Shown here: positions 1-11,442 of the stretch, in pieces
Layout: every line of letters starts with the position of its first letter
Numbering within the stretch: position 1 is the stretch's first letter
DNA from: Poecilobothrus nobilitatus
Lineage: Eukaryota; Arthropoda; Insecta; Diptera; Dolichopodidae
Assembly: GCA_947095535.1 (NCBI GenBank)
Contig: OX352774.1
Location: 246,971,825-247,035,824, forward strand
Reading direction: 5' to 3'
Length of the DNA: 64,000 nucleotides
Program-made: the position numbers and the translations under genes
Notes under the pieces: generated by a model
What the model saw: only the letters and a program-made list of their open reading frames with translations
Told to the model about the DNA's origin: nothing
Database searches by the model: none

Positions 1-734
1 GAGTGAAACTAATAAGCATATTTTTTTGGAAATGTGCTAAAAAGAATTTACTTTTTGAAGACAAATGTAACCGTGACTCGTGAGTGGTCTTCGTGAAGCG
101 GATTCATCTTGAAAAGTGTAAACTTCTAACAGAGAGTTAGAAACGAAACGGACTCTAGTACCAGTTATCTTGAATATAATTGTTAGTATTAATGTGTGAG
201 TTATTTTATATATTATAAAATAATATATTATAGATTATAAAAAAAAGCGTGTTTTCCTTCGTAAAAAAATTGTTTATTTCTAATATGGTAAGTATTTCGG
301 TTGTTTGAAAAGAAGAAAATCAAATAAAAATAAAAAATAATTATGGAAAAGGAAAGGTATGTATGTATGTAATAAGATTTTATTATTTCAAAACATTTTA
401 TTTTTAAGTAGCTGGTAAATGTAAAATATTTTTTTTTTTTAAATACAAAAATATATACATATGTACACATAGTATATATACCTACCTACTAAAAAAAAAA
501 ATGTTTTTTAAAAAAATTTGATGTTTGAGACTTTGAGACTTTCAAATCGATTTACACTATTAAAATAATGTTACATCAACGGCACTTGGCAGCACTATGT
601 CATACAAATTTTTTACAACAGCAAAAAGTTGTTTCCTCTTGTAATTCAGAATAGAGAAATTTGGTTTCGTTGTGTTGCCTAATACATAATACAACTAAAA
701 GGTGTTGTGAATGGGAATAGCAGTATAGCACCCT
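1..734. other. AT-rich stretch without a recognised gene
   Basis: Homopolymer A/T runs and short ATGTATGTA tracts dominate. The only reading frame over 60 codons (228-470, minus) is low-complexity Phe/Tyr/Lys and is not credible as a gene. Positions 1-180 are richer in G+C than the surroundings and could belong to an exon or regulatory region that starts before the window, but nothing specific is visible. Confidence 0.4.
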
Positions 735-1085
735 TAATTAAAAAACCAAATTTTTCTAGCTGTCACTTTTCAAAAACATAATATTGACTAAAATTTCTTT
801 CCCGACTATCTATTCTTGGTTTATTATTCAAAGTCTGTAGTTAAAAAACGTTAAGACTTAAAAAAGCTTGAATATGATGTATTAGTTAATTTTACCTATC
901 ATTGAAAAACGTAACCTCTACGGGGAATACATACATACATACATATGTACATATATAAATTCTCAAAAAATAGTTGTCATTGAAATGTTGAAGATAATTT
1001 TTTGAGATATCATTTTAACCCCAGACAATTTACATACATTTATATAAATATTTTGATGGAAAGGCGGGCTTTGTTACAATGTGAA
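735..1085. repeat. Dispersed repeat DR1, copy 1
   Basis: This stretch is clearly related, in the same orientation, to 6026-6335. Shared landmarks in order are TTTTTCTAGCT, ACTAAAATTTCTTTC, AAAAGCTTGAAT, TATCATTGAAAAACG, AAAAAATAGTTGT, TTTTTTGAGATATCATT and TATAAATATTTT. No reading frame is present, so it is probably an old non-autonomous transposon. The copies lie on either side of the repeat-protein gene. The superfamily was not recognised and the ends were not resolved. Confidence 0.75.
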
Positions 1086-1488
1086 TAGAAAAATTACAGA
1101 CAATATGCAAAAAAAAAAAAAATTTTATACTTAGTACATATGTGTTAAGTGAAAGTAATTAAAAATTCTTGAGGAAATTTTTTTTTTCTTTCCAATATTC
1201 ATTTAATTTTTTATTTTTATTTCCTTAATGTGTTCATTTGAAAAATAAGTATATTATTTTTTTAATTTGATTATATTAATTTTTTATTATGTATTTTTGT
1301 TGATTATATGTACATATGTATTTTTAATTTTATTTTATTTTTTTTTTGTTTTCCTTAAATTATGAAAATTTCATCCCCTTCACACGTTTAAATTAAATTA
1401 TTTATACCGAAATAGGCAAAAATTAAAAAAATTAAAAGAAAAATTAGAAAAAGCATTTTATTCGTTTATAATAATTTTTCATTAAACG

Positions 1489-1497
1489 TATATAAAG
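1489..1497 (+). promoter_or_regulatory. TATA box of the repeat-protein gene
   Basis: TATATAAAG lies about 190 bp before the start codon at 1682. An initiator-like TCAAATT follows at about 1520, roughly 30 bp downstream, and another, TCAGTC, lies near 1547. A TATA-driven promoter fits a tissue- or stage-specific secreted structural gene. In this base composition TATA-like words are common, so the call rests on position and the following GG. Confidence 0.5.
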
Positions 1498-1681
1498 GTG
1501 CTGTCGTCTATTGTTAAAATCAAATTGAATTCGATATCGGTTTAATTCAGTCATCAAATAAAATATTCTTATATTCTTTTATTTAATAAAAAATTGAAAA
1601 TAAAATAAAAAAGAAAATTATTATTATAATTTGAAGTTTTCTTTTCAAAAATAAATCTAGTCTCAAAATAGTGTTGACGCT

Positions 1682-4600
1682 ATGAAGTTATCGGTGAGTT
1701 ATTAGTGAAATAATTAAAATATAAATACAAATAAGGATTAAAATCAACTTACTATAATGGGATTACAATAAAAGGATTATATCAATTAAATTAAAGGATA
1801 TTAAAGAATTTTACTTAGAGAAATATTTAATATAACTTTAAACTTATTTCAAAGTCTAGTTTGTGTCCAATTGACGAACGAAAGTGACGGAAGTTATTAT
1901 AATAGTGAATTAATTTACACTTATTACTTTTTATAAATTAAATTAAATTGTTGTAGTTTACATAGAACTTTTCTAAAATACAAAAAAAAAAGTAATATAC
2001 TCGGACTAAATTACAAAATTTGGATTAAATATTTTAATATTTGGCATACTTTATTCCCATCCCGTGCTTTACATTACTTATTACATTACTTTAACTTTTA
2101 AAAATTACTTAACTTTTACTTTATAAATTCTAATTTATTTATATTTCTAGTGGTTTGTTATTTGTGTGCTATCAATTTTAATTGTGGAATCTTTGGCTAA
2201 AAATTCAAAGAAGAGTAATTCGAAAGAAGTTTCTGGAAAATATGACAAGAAAACTGTATCTACAAAACGATCATCGCCATTTAATGAAAATGCTACATCA
2301 GATTCATTAAAACGTGAAACAAGTATAACATTTAAACCTGCAGCTCAAAGAGGGAAACGCGATTCTAGACATAAAATTATTCATATAGTTGATGCAAGTA
2401 ATAATCGTAATCGAAAAAATCGTAATTCAAGACCATTTCAAGTACCACCAGCTCCATTAATATATGTAGATGCTGATGTTGGTTCATCTTCACATGATGC
2501 AGTAACTCATACTGATGAAATTTCTACTCATACATCATATGCTGATGAATCACCAACTTTATTTACTGATGAACTAAAATCTCAACATGAAAAAAGTTAT
2601 GAAATGAATAAAAATCCATCTGGATCGGAAGATTTTGAACATATTCATTCACAACAATTTGATGAAGCTCAATTACAAGCTAGTAATCATCATGTTATGG
2701 AACATCATAAAGAAAAAATTAAAGTAAAACATCATCATCATCATCATCATCATAAACATGTTAAAGAAATTGTTAAAAAAGTTCCAGAACCATATCCAGT
2801 TGAGAAAATTGTACATGTTCCAAAACCTTATCCAGTTGAAAAAATTATTGAAAAGAAAGTTCCATATATAGTTGAAAAAATTGTAGAGAAAAATGTTCCA
2901 TACCCAGTAGAAAAAATTATTGAAAAGAAAGTTCCATATCCTGTTGAAAAAATTGTTCATGTTCCAGTTGAAAAAATTGTTCATGTCCCACAACCATATC
3001 CAGTTGAAAAAATTATCGAAAAGAAAGTACCTTATGAAAAAATTGTTGAAAAGAAAGTTCCATATCCCGTTGAAAAGATTGTTGAAAAAATTGTTGAAAA
3101 GAAAGTTCCGTATGAAGTAGAAAAAATTGTTGAAAAAATTGTTGAGAAAAAAATTCATGTTCCACAACCATATCCTGTTGAAAAAATTGTTGAAAAGAGA
3201 GTTCCATATCCAGTTGAAAAAATTGTTGAAAAGAAAATTCCATATCCAGTAGAAAAAATTGTTCATGTTCCAGTTGAAAAAATTGTTGAAAAAATTGTAC
3301 ATGTTCCAATTGAAAAAATTGTTCATGTTCCACAACCATATCCAGTTGAAAAAATCGTTGAAAAGAAAGTACCTTATGAAAAAATTGTTGAAAAGAAAGT
3401 CCCATATCCTGTTGAAAAGATTGTTGAAAAAATTGTTGAAAAAAAAGTTCCCTATGAAGTAGAAAAAATTGTTGAAAAAATTGTTCATGTTCCAGTTGAA
3501 AAAATTGTTGAGAAAGAAATTCATGTTCCACAACCATATCCTGTTGAAAAAATTGTTGAAAAGAGAGTTCCATATCCAGTTGAAAAAATTGTTGAAAAGA
3601 AAATTCCATATCCAGTAGAAAAAATTGTTCATGTTCCAGTTGAAAAAATTGTTGAAAAAATTGTACATGTTCCAATTGAAAAAATTGTTCATGTTCCACA
3701 ACCATATCCAGTTGAAAAAATCGTTGAAAAGAAAGTACCTTATGAAAAAATTGTTGAAAAGAAAGTCCCATATCCTGTTGAGAAGATTGTTGAAAAAATT
3801 GTTGAAAAGAAAGTTCCGTATGCAGTAGAAAAAATTGTTGAAAAAATTGTTCATGTTCCAGTTGAAAAAATTATTGAGAAAAAAATTCATGTCCCACAAC
3901 CATATCCTGTTGAAAAAATTGTTGAAAAGAAAATTCCATATCCAGTAGAAAAAATTGTTCATGTTCCAGTAGAAAAAATCGTTGAAAAATATATTCAAGT
4001 ACCAAAACCATATCCAGTTAGAGTACCAGTTCATATTTCAGTTCCAAAACCGTACCCAGTTGAGAAAAAGATTCCAGTTCCTTATAAAGTTGAAGTAGAG
4101 AAAAAGGTTCCAGTTTTCATTCATTATAATCAAGCAGAACATCATCAAAGCTTTGATGGTGATTATGGTAGTCATCATTCCAGTTACGAAATACATTCTT
4201 CATCATCTTCTGATAGTCATGGAGATCATGGTGGTCATAATGGACATAGTGGTCATGGAAGTCAAAGTCGAAACGGTGGTCATACTGGTTATGGATCAAA
4301 AGATGTAAGTGCCGCCCCTTCATCGTATATTTTTCACAAGGACTTACCACGCACTTCAAGATCCCAAAAATCTAAAAATTTAAATTATTTAAAAGCAAAA
4401 TTAGGATCTCAACTAGAAAATCAATCAACTTTTAACTTTGGTCGATTCCCAATTTCAACAGCAATATCAGCGCCAGCCGCTACAAATGTTCTTTCTACAA
4501 ATAAATCATCAACAGCAACAAGTATAACAGCGCCATCATCAGTAGGTGCAAATGATTCCACATCAAATATTATTTATGGTACTCGTAATTCATACCAGAA

Positions 4601-5042
4601 TACAAATCAAAATATTAGTGACAGTAGTAGAAGCGCTACAACAAATCATCAAGCAACATGGCAAAATACATATCAAGATTTTAATGTTAAAGAAAGTGCT
4701 CCACAACCAGTTGCCATACGAAGAGATTCTAGTAACCTTGAACCTACAAATGATATTGATAAGTTAAAAATTAATATACCAAATCAAGAATATTTTATGT
4801 TATCACAACCACAAGCATTAATTCAAGAACAAAATTCAGTTGAACAACAAAATCAACAATATCAACATCAACAACAGCAACAACAGCAACAATTACAAAA
4901 TGAAGCATCACAAATTCAATATCAGTATATTCCAATACAACCAGTACCATTTCAACCACAATCACTTGGAGTAGTTGGACAAATGGCACAACCACAATAT
5001 TTTATTGGTAGTTTTTCACCAGCTAATAATGGTGCTGTATAG
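1682..5042 (+). CDS. Secreted PYPVEK-repeat structural protein (cuticle/ECM-like)
   Basis: Two coding exons are seen: 1682-1693 (Met-Lys-Leu-Ser), a GT-AG intron 1694-2150, and 2151-5042, giving about 967 residues. The splice joins MKLS to [16 protein letters not shown], making a clear signal peptide of about 20 residues; a tiny first exon ending inside the signal peptide is typical of insect cuticle genes. A basic N-terminal part follows with a furin-like RGKR at 71-74, then eight His at 198-205. Residues ~214-660 are short Pro/Val/Tyr/Lys/Glu repeats ([24 protein letters not shown]). A Ser/Gly/His-rich stretch (~664-712) and a Gln-rich C-terminus (~904-920) complete it. No enzymatic domain is seen. 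The role is inferred as an extracellular matrix or cuticle component. The repeats resemble valine/proline/tyrosine-rich insect cuticle proteins, but no orthologue was identified. AATAAA at 5386-5391 is a plausible poly(A) signal. Confidence 0.85.
2778..4116 (+). repeat. Coding tandem repeats with ~342/366-bp higher-order unit
   Basis: Repeats encode [18 protein letters not shown] and VHVPVEK blocks. Above this 8-14-residue level there is a higher-order unit. The sequence beginning CAGTTGAAAAAAT recurs at 3001, 3343 and 3709 (steps of 342 and 366 bp), followed each time by [20 protein letters not shown]. The 24-bp difference equals one [12 protein letters not shown] block. The units are nearly identical at the nucleotide level, which points to recent unequal exchange, and copy number is probably polymorphic. 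Confidence 0.85.
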
Positions 5043-6025
5043 AAAAAAATAAATTTAAATTTATAAAATTTTAAAATAATTAAATTAAAAATAATATGAT
5101 TTTTAATAATATAAATATGAAAAGAAAACTATAAGAATTTATACGGTAATTGTTAAATGTTTTACTTTAATATCGTATTTTAATTGTTTTTTTGTTTTTT
5201 TTTTTATTTTTATAAAATAATAATATAGAATTTTATATAAATTTAGCATTTAAATATATTAAAAATAAAATAGTTATCTACATGATATTTTATTATGTTA
5301 ATTTGTATTTTATAAAATTATAGTTTTATATATTATTAAAATATGATAATTAAAATTTTGTGATAAAAATTCTTATTAAAAACCAAATAAAATTTATAAA
5401 TTAACGTATTTTTTTTTATTTTTTACTCCTCTATGTCGCTGTTATATATAACCGTCCAAACCGTATAAGCTCTGCAGTATCTACTTTCTCAATACATAGT
5501 AGAATATTTCAAGTTAAGCTAAAAATCAACTTTCGCTTTTATTATGTTTGAAAAAAATGTTGCACATATGCACTGAACAATAGCGATATCTATTCTAATT
5601 AATTACTCTGAGAAAATCGAGAAATACACCAATAAAGGTTATTAGAAAAGCGACCGTCCAACAGATTCTTAAGGTTAAATAAATTAAAATTAAGAAGAAT
5701 AAAGTTTGCATCAGAATCGGTGATTATATTAATAGAAATGCAACTTCGTTGCTTAAATAAGAGCTGGGGAGTTTAAATTGCTTCTGAAATCATTTCAAAT
5801 ATTTCGGTATCGTTTGAATTACAGTTTTAACATCAATTTATTAAATAAACATAAAAATCTACTGAAATTGAATAGACTTTTAAAAATCTATTAAAAGAAA
5901 ATTCCATAATTATGGAAGTCTATCTAAATATAATACAAAAAAGGAACTTTACAAATAACATTACAATTTTTGTAAAAAAAAATCATATTTTAGGAAAATG
6001 TCTGTCTGCCACCATAGTCCATAAA
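5043..6025. other. 3' flank of the repeat-protein gene
   Basis: 5043-5410 is AT-rich 3' UTR or flank with AATAAA at 5048-5053 and 5386-5391. 5420-5700 is richer in G+C and has two AACCGTCCAA/GACCGTCCAA words at about 5450 and 5652, suggesting a decayed element. No reading frame worth calling was found. Confidence 0.4.
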
Positions 6026-6335
6026 TTTTCAACTTTAATTCGAAAACCCATTTTTTTCTAGCTATAATTTTTCAAAAATATTTACTAAAATTTCTTTCAT
6101 TATTATCCATTCTCGGTGATTATTCAAATTCGGCAGCTAAAACACGTTTAAAACTCTAAAAAGCTTGAATGTTAGTTAATTTTGTCTATCATTGAAAAAC
6201 GCAATTACTGCTGGAAAGAAAATATAAAAATTCTGAAAAAATAGTTGTAATTTTTTGAGATATCATTCCAACCGCTATCATTCACATACATATAAATATT
6301 TTTAAAGGAAGCCGGACTTCGTTCCCGCGTATAAT
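6026..6335. repeat. Dispersed repeat DR1, copy 2
   Basis: This is a second diverged copy of the repeat at 735-1085, in the same orientation, ending in a match of GGAAGCCGGACTTCGTT to GGAAAGGCGGGCTTTGTT. It is non-coding. It lies about 5.3 kb from copy 1, with the repeat-protein gene between them. Confidence 0.75.
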
Positions 6336-6517
6336 ATTGCATGTGATAGGCGATCAAATCTAAATAAATAATGAACATTTAAACATTTTTTATCCGCAGT
6401 AATGAAATTATGAATTCTTATATTTTTGTATTACGCTTTTAAGCTGTGATTGGAAAAATTTTAGAAAAATAAATTTGTTGTTATTTTAAATTATTATTGT
6501 AAAATTTTTCAATTTTT

Positions 6518-7890
6518 TATTTTTTTTTATTTATTTATTCAATTCTCAAAGCCCAATCAAGTCCAATCGCTCGTACAGAGTATACATAGTTATATAAAAA
6601 TAATAAAATTAAAAATAATTCAGTGCAATACTAATAATCAATGGAAAAACTATAAACAACGATTAACAATGTATTAAAGACAAAGAAAATATACAATTAA
6701 AATAATAATAAAAATATAATAAACTCATACAACTCATTAACTATAAAATTTATTAATAAAGAGACAAAAAGATAAAAGTATTAATAAAAGAAATAAAAAA
6801 TATTCTAGTTATGTATTTAATTAATTCCTAAATTTGATTTAAATAAAATTCATTCAACTTTCTTTTAAAATTATCTACTTTATCAATATTTCTAATTTCA
6901 ATTGGTAATTCATTATAGTTTTTATAGCCTAAATTGTAAACTGTATCATGTCCATTAAATCTAACATTTGATGACACTATTCTAATATCTGAAGCAGATT
7001 TTGTATTGTAGCGGTGATACTCTCTCTTATAAGTAGGTGCAGTATTTGTATTAATATTATAATTTAGCATGAGATGAATCTGGATTACTAATTTATATTT
7101 CATAAGTAGGTCTACAGGCTAAAAAAATATTATGTAACTTGTGAATTGGTTTTGTTAACGATCTTGTGTGATACCCATACAAATTTTTGATAGCTTTATT
7201 TTGTACCTTCTGCAGTAGGCTCAGATCTTTCATGTATGCATTTCCCCATATGTGTACAACATACGTGATAGTACTATGAAACCTGCTGTAAAATAGAGCT
7301 CTTTTCATATTTTGAGGTACTCTTTTATTAATATGTTTCAAAATACCTGCTATCCTTCTTGCTTTTTTTAGTTGTTCACTAATTTGTAAATTTCAATTCA
7401 GTTCCGCATCAATTGTCACCCCCAGATATTTATAAGAGGCCACCCTCTCTACCTTGCATTCATTGAACCTAATATTCACATCTAAATTTGTTTTATTTCT
7501 AAGTATAATATATTTTGTTTTTTTTTTGTATTGACAGTCAACTTATGTTTATTCATCCATTCACTAATAACTGATAAGTCTTGGTTTACAGCATCCTCCA
7601 AATTATGAACCACCACTATAAACTATTGCCAGATCATCTGCATTTATGTATGGTTTTCCTTTTAAATTTATGTTTAGCAAATCACTAATATAGCAGGAAA
7701 ACAGCGTTGGACCAAGAGAACTACACTGTATTACTCTAAATGAAACATTCTGACTATCACTTTTTAATTTTTCACACTCAGTGTATTGCAATCTATTTGT
7801 AAGATAATTTTCGAACCACTTGTATTCTTTACCTTGTATTCCACACTCAAAAAGAATTCTTAATAATGTATTTCTATTTATATTTTTATT
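6518..7890 (-). pseudogene. 5'-truncated non-LTR retrotransposon, reverse transcriptase 3' half
   Basis: Minus-strand frames, interrupted by stops and frameshifts, give a reverse transcriptase C-terminal half. Near 7870-7600 are ILFECGIQGKEYKWFENYL, then SLGPTLFSCYISDLL, and the catalytic-loop remnant NADDLAIVYSGG (the usual F/YADD has become NADD). 7560-7420 gives LVNEWMNKHKLTVN and VASYKYLGVTIDAEL, the post-thumb KYLGV motif. 7340-6830 gives a C-terminal region ending in NFKRKLNEFYL. The 3' end appears near 6518 as GAATAAATAAATA plus A-rich tail. The 5' end is lost, as is usual for LINE insertions. It looks like a jockey/CR1-like clade but was not assigned, and it is inactive. Confidence 0.85.
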
Positions 7891-8401
7891 TTGTTTAATT
7901 TTAACTTAATTGAAACCTTAAAAATACCATTCAACTCTAATACAAAATTGTTTTGTATTATAAAATAAATATCTAAATAAAATATTCGGTTAAGATTTTT
8001 GATAATTTTAAATGATTTATTCTCGCTGCAATAACGTTTGCATTTTTAATGATACAAATAAACATGTCAGACCAATAAAACTAATTATAATACAATATGA
8101 ATTTTTTTTTACGAAAATAGAAAAAAGTTAAATCGCAAAAGACTTTTATAATTGACTCATACTTAATTTTTTTGTATATTTAACTTTTTTGCAAGTGAAA
8201 ATATATGTACATACATACCTTATTAAAATTTGTAAATCAATCGTAGATCATGTGCCATTGTGTACATACTAAATCATGCACAAGTTCATTAAGCACATAA
8301 ATTAGATAAATTATACTCCAATAAAGAATAATAAGTTAATTGAATATTTTTAATTTTAAAAAATGTCAAAATTTACTCTACAAAAGTGTATTTTTTATGA
8401 T
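7891..8401. other. AT-rich, nothing recognised
   Basis: No coding potential, repeat pair or hairpin stood out between the LINE fragment and the next TIR element. Confidence 0.4.
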
Positions 8402-8911
8402 TATTAAAGTGATGGCCTTAATGCTTACTTCGCTTGTTCTTCAAAAGTTTGACAGATATAATGAATTTCATTATTTCTTATGATACTTTACCAAATCCAT
8501 GAAGTATTCAAAGTAACTGAACGAAGTAAAGTCACAAATTGAAGAATTTTTAATTCGATGCTTTGCTTTATGTACTTTTGACAGTTTCACATTTGAATAC
8601 TTTGCCAATTTTAACAGTCCCTGACTTCAAAATTGTATATTTGTGATTTATATCTACATTGTAGTAAAAGTAGTAATACTGTATTAATACCGCAGATATA
8701 TGCAATTCTGAAGTCAGCCAGTGTTTGTTATCCTAAAGAAAAATAATTTGGAGAAATTGAAAAAAATTTATTTTGAATAAAACAAGCTTATTATACAGTA
8801 AACATATATTTTTGATATTTTGATAATTACTTTACTTTTCTTAAATACTTTGAAAAAGCAAGCGAAGGAAAGAAAACAAAGTAACAATGCTTACTTCATC
8901 ACCTTTAATAT
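8402..8911. mobile_element. TIR element with internal hairpin (MITE-like)
   Basis: The left end TTAAAGTGATG...GCTTACTTC and the right end GCTTACTTCATCACCTTTAA are imperfect inverted copies about 510 bp apart. Inside, 8621-8640 and 8697-8716 form 20-bp arms with 2 mismatches, starting CTGACTTCAAAATTG and ending CAATTCTGAAGTCAG. There is no open frame. This is a non-autonomous DNA transposon, possibly with a second small element nested in it. Confidence 0.55.
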
Positions 8912-9100
8912 ATTGATTAATGACATATTTAAAATATTCTTAAATCGTTTCATTGTTTACTTAATTGGTTGGGTTTTTTTTATTCTTGTTTAGGTTTTTG
9001 TTTAGAATAAAATAAATTACATTGAAATAGCTTATCTAAATCTAGATTCAATTTATATGCGTGTCTTTATAACGGTCCATTAAATATTTAAACTCATATT

Positions 9101-9920
9101 TTGAACGCAATTTTAAATTTCCCTGCTTTCGGTAATGTCGTTTGTTGTGCAACCATCAAAAATTCAACTGTCATCGAATTTTCGGTTATGAAGTTGACAA
9201 GCGTCATTCTTTCGGCTATGCTAAAAAAAGTCGAAATTGTTGTTGATTCTTATTTTTATTTAGTGTGAACAGTACAAGAGGAGAAATATAAATATATTTT
9301 TGTTGAAATGGATTCTGATTCTGAAAAAGAAGTGTTACTATTTTTTTTTGTGAAATTTTAATTATATTTAACAATTTGAAACATAAAAAAATAATTGAAA
9401 TCAAATATAAGTAATTGTTAGGTTTTGAAATTTAGATGGTCTTCCTTATCCTTATTATAATATGATTTCCAAAAAATAATTCTATTTAAATTTTTATTTT
9501 AATATTTTCTAATTAAAGTAGGGTAACTGACGACTGAACTGATAATGTTTAGTTCAGTCGTCAGTTCAGCCGACAGTTTTGTGACTAAATTGATAATTGA
9601 TTGAATATTGATAAAACTGTGTTTTCATTAAAATTTCAAAAATTTTTGGTATTTATCAGTTGCACTGCATTATCAAACTGACGACTGAACTGATAATGTA
9701 TACCCTACCTAAAGCTTTTAAAACTTGTATAAATTTTAAATATTATAAATTTCTAAATTTTAAATATTCTATCTAATAATATTCTATCTAAATTTACTAT
9801 CTAAACAACCAAAAATATGAAAATTATACTACAAAAAATTTGCAAAAGTCTATTTGACAGTTGCTTAGTTGAATCAAAATTGAATTTGATTCAACATTAC
9901 CGAAAGCAGGATTTAATTGC
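9101..9920. mobile_element. ~0.8-kb TIR element
   Basis: CCTGCTTTCGGTAATG at 9122-9137 and its exact reverse complement at 9895-9910 (16 bp) define inverted ends. Similarity continues outward (GCAATTTTAAAT against GCAATTAAAT) to about 9106 and 9920. No transposase frame is visible. A smaller palindromic element sits inside (9517-9709). Confidence 0.6.
9517..9709. mobile_element. Nested small MITE with repeated CTGACGACTGAACTGATAAT
   Basis: Ends GTAGGGTA (9518-9525) and TACCCTAC (9701-9708) are inverted. CTGACGACTGAACTGATAAT occurs near 9528 and again in direct orientation near 9678. An inverted partial copy, AGTTCAGTCGTCAG, lies directly after the first. The arrangement looks like a foldback mini-element inserted into the larger TIR element. 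It is non-coding. Confidence 0.6.
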
Positions 9921-11442
9921 AACATTTTAACAGCGCTAGTTAAACAAATTGTTATGTTCGCATATAAAGTAATTAAGCTAACATTTTTCATTGTTTTGCT
10001 TCATTTAAAAAAAAAAAACATAAAACCTATAAGTGCTATAAAATTTATTTTGCTTATAATTTAAATAGCCAAATTTAAGTAGTGCCAAGTTAATTTTAAA
10101 TAACTTAATAAACCAGAAAATAAACTGCTTTAAAATATGATTTTTTGGTTGTTAAAATATGATCTTTGTGCTAACAGTTTTGAAAAATATTTAGAAAAAA
10201 ATAAATAAAACAATATTTGCCTAAATTAAAATGTTAAAATAAAACAAATTAGAATTCCATTATGGAAAAAAAAATTTTTTTTTTTAATTGAATTCTTTCA
10301 ATTTACAATAAATATTTTGTAAATAAAATTAATATTGAATACACAGTCATATAATTGTACAAAAATAAAAGTTATTTTTACTTTCTTAATAATTATTATT
10401 AAACATTTTTTATTTAAAAAAATATATTATGTATGTTTGCAATTTTATTGATATAAATTTGTATTTTTATTAACATTTTAAAATATATATATATATATAT
10501 ATATTTCGGATTTGTATCTGTATTACTACTATGAATATAATATTAAGTTTTTCTTATTTTGTTTTTAATTAATTTTTTTTGATTTTTAATTATTTGAAAG
10601 AAGTTTTAATTTTTTAATGTTTTTTTTTTTATTTTTAGAATAATTGTTTATATGTATATAAAATTTAAAAAAAAATTCTTTTATAAGTATCATTTCTATT
10701 TCAAAAAATTATAAAGCAAAACTAAGAAAAGAAAAAAAAACTTATTTATTGATGCAACAATTAACATAACTGAAAATGAATGAAATTTTAAATTCAAAAG
10801 AGTTCAATTAAAAAAAAAAAAATTATAAAAAAAATAAAAGAAAATTATAAAAGAAAATTATAAAAGAAAAAATAAAAAAAAGAAAATTATAAAAGAAAAA
10901 ATAAAAAAAAAAAAATCAAACTAATTAAAAGAAAAAATCAAATTAATTAAAAGAAAACTTTTCTTCAAAAAATAATCATACTAATCCTAAAAAAGATTAT
11001 CCAAAAGTAAAAACACTTTTCTAACTTAAATTATCACACACAATTACCTTAAAAACTAAAAACAAAAAAATCAAAAATAAAACAAAATTGAAAATAAAAA
11101 ATAAACAAATTAAATCTATCTTGAAATTAAGGAAAAAAATAAACAAATTAAATCTATCTTGAAATTAAGAAAAAAAAAAAAATGAGGTACCATTTAAAAA
11201 ATTACAATCTATTTATATAATATAAAAACATAATATTTATGTATAGAACATTTTCTTATGTATCCTTAAACGTATTAATGTGTTTTGTTTTTGTTTTGTT
11301 TTGTTTTTTTTTTTAATTTATTAACATAAAAATTTTTTGGAATTTTTTGTTTTTTTTTTCTTTTTGTTTGTATATAATGAGAGGGTTTTATCCAATTTTT
11401 TTTTATCTTTATCTTTTTTTTCTTTGAAATAAATATTAAAAA
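9921..11442. other. AT-rich 3' flank of REPTOR-BP; simple and tandem repeats
   Basis: This stretch contains a (TA)n run at about 10483-10504 and an A-rich array of AAAGAAAATTATAA-type units at about 10818-10990. A tandem duplication with a 38-bp step occupies 11101-11131 and 11139-11169 (AAATCTATCTTGAAATTAAG twice). TTTATT at 11317-11322 is a candidate poly(A) signal (AATAAA on the minus strand) about 120 bp beyond the REPTOR-BP stop. No other gene is seen. Confidence 0.5.

Noticed and set aside
228..470. 80-codon minus-strand frame
   Set aside because: Low-complexity Phe/Tyr/Lys translation of an A/T-rich stretch.
2673..4034. 453-codon minus-strand open frame rich in Phe/Asn/Trp
   Set aside because: It is the exact antisense of the PYPVEK repeats; codon periodicity keeps stops out. 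It has no promoter, domain or independent evidence.
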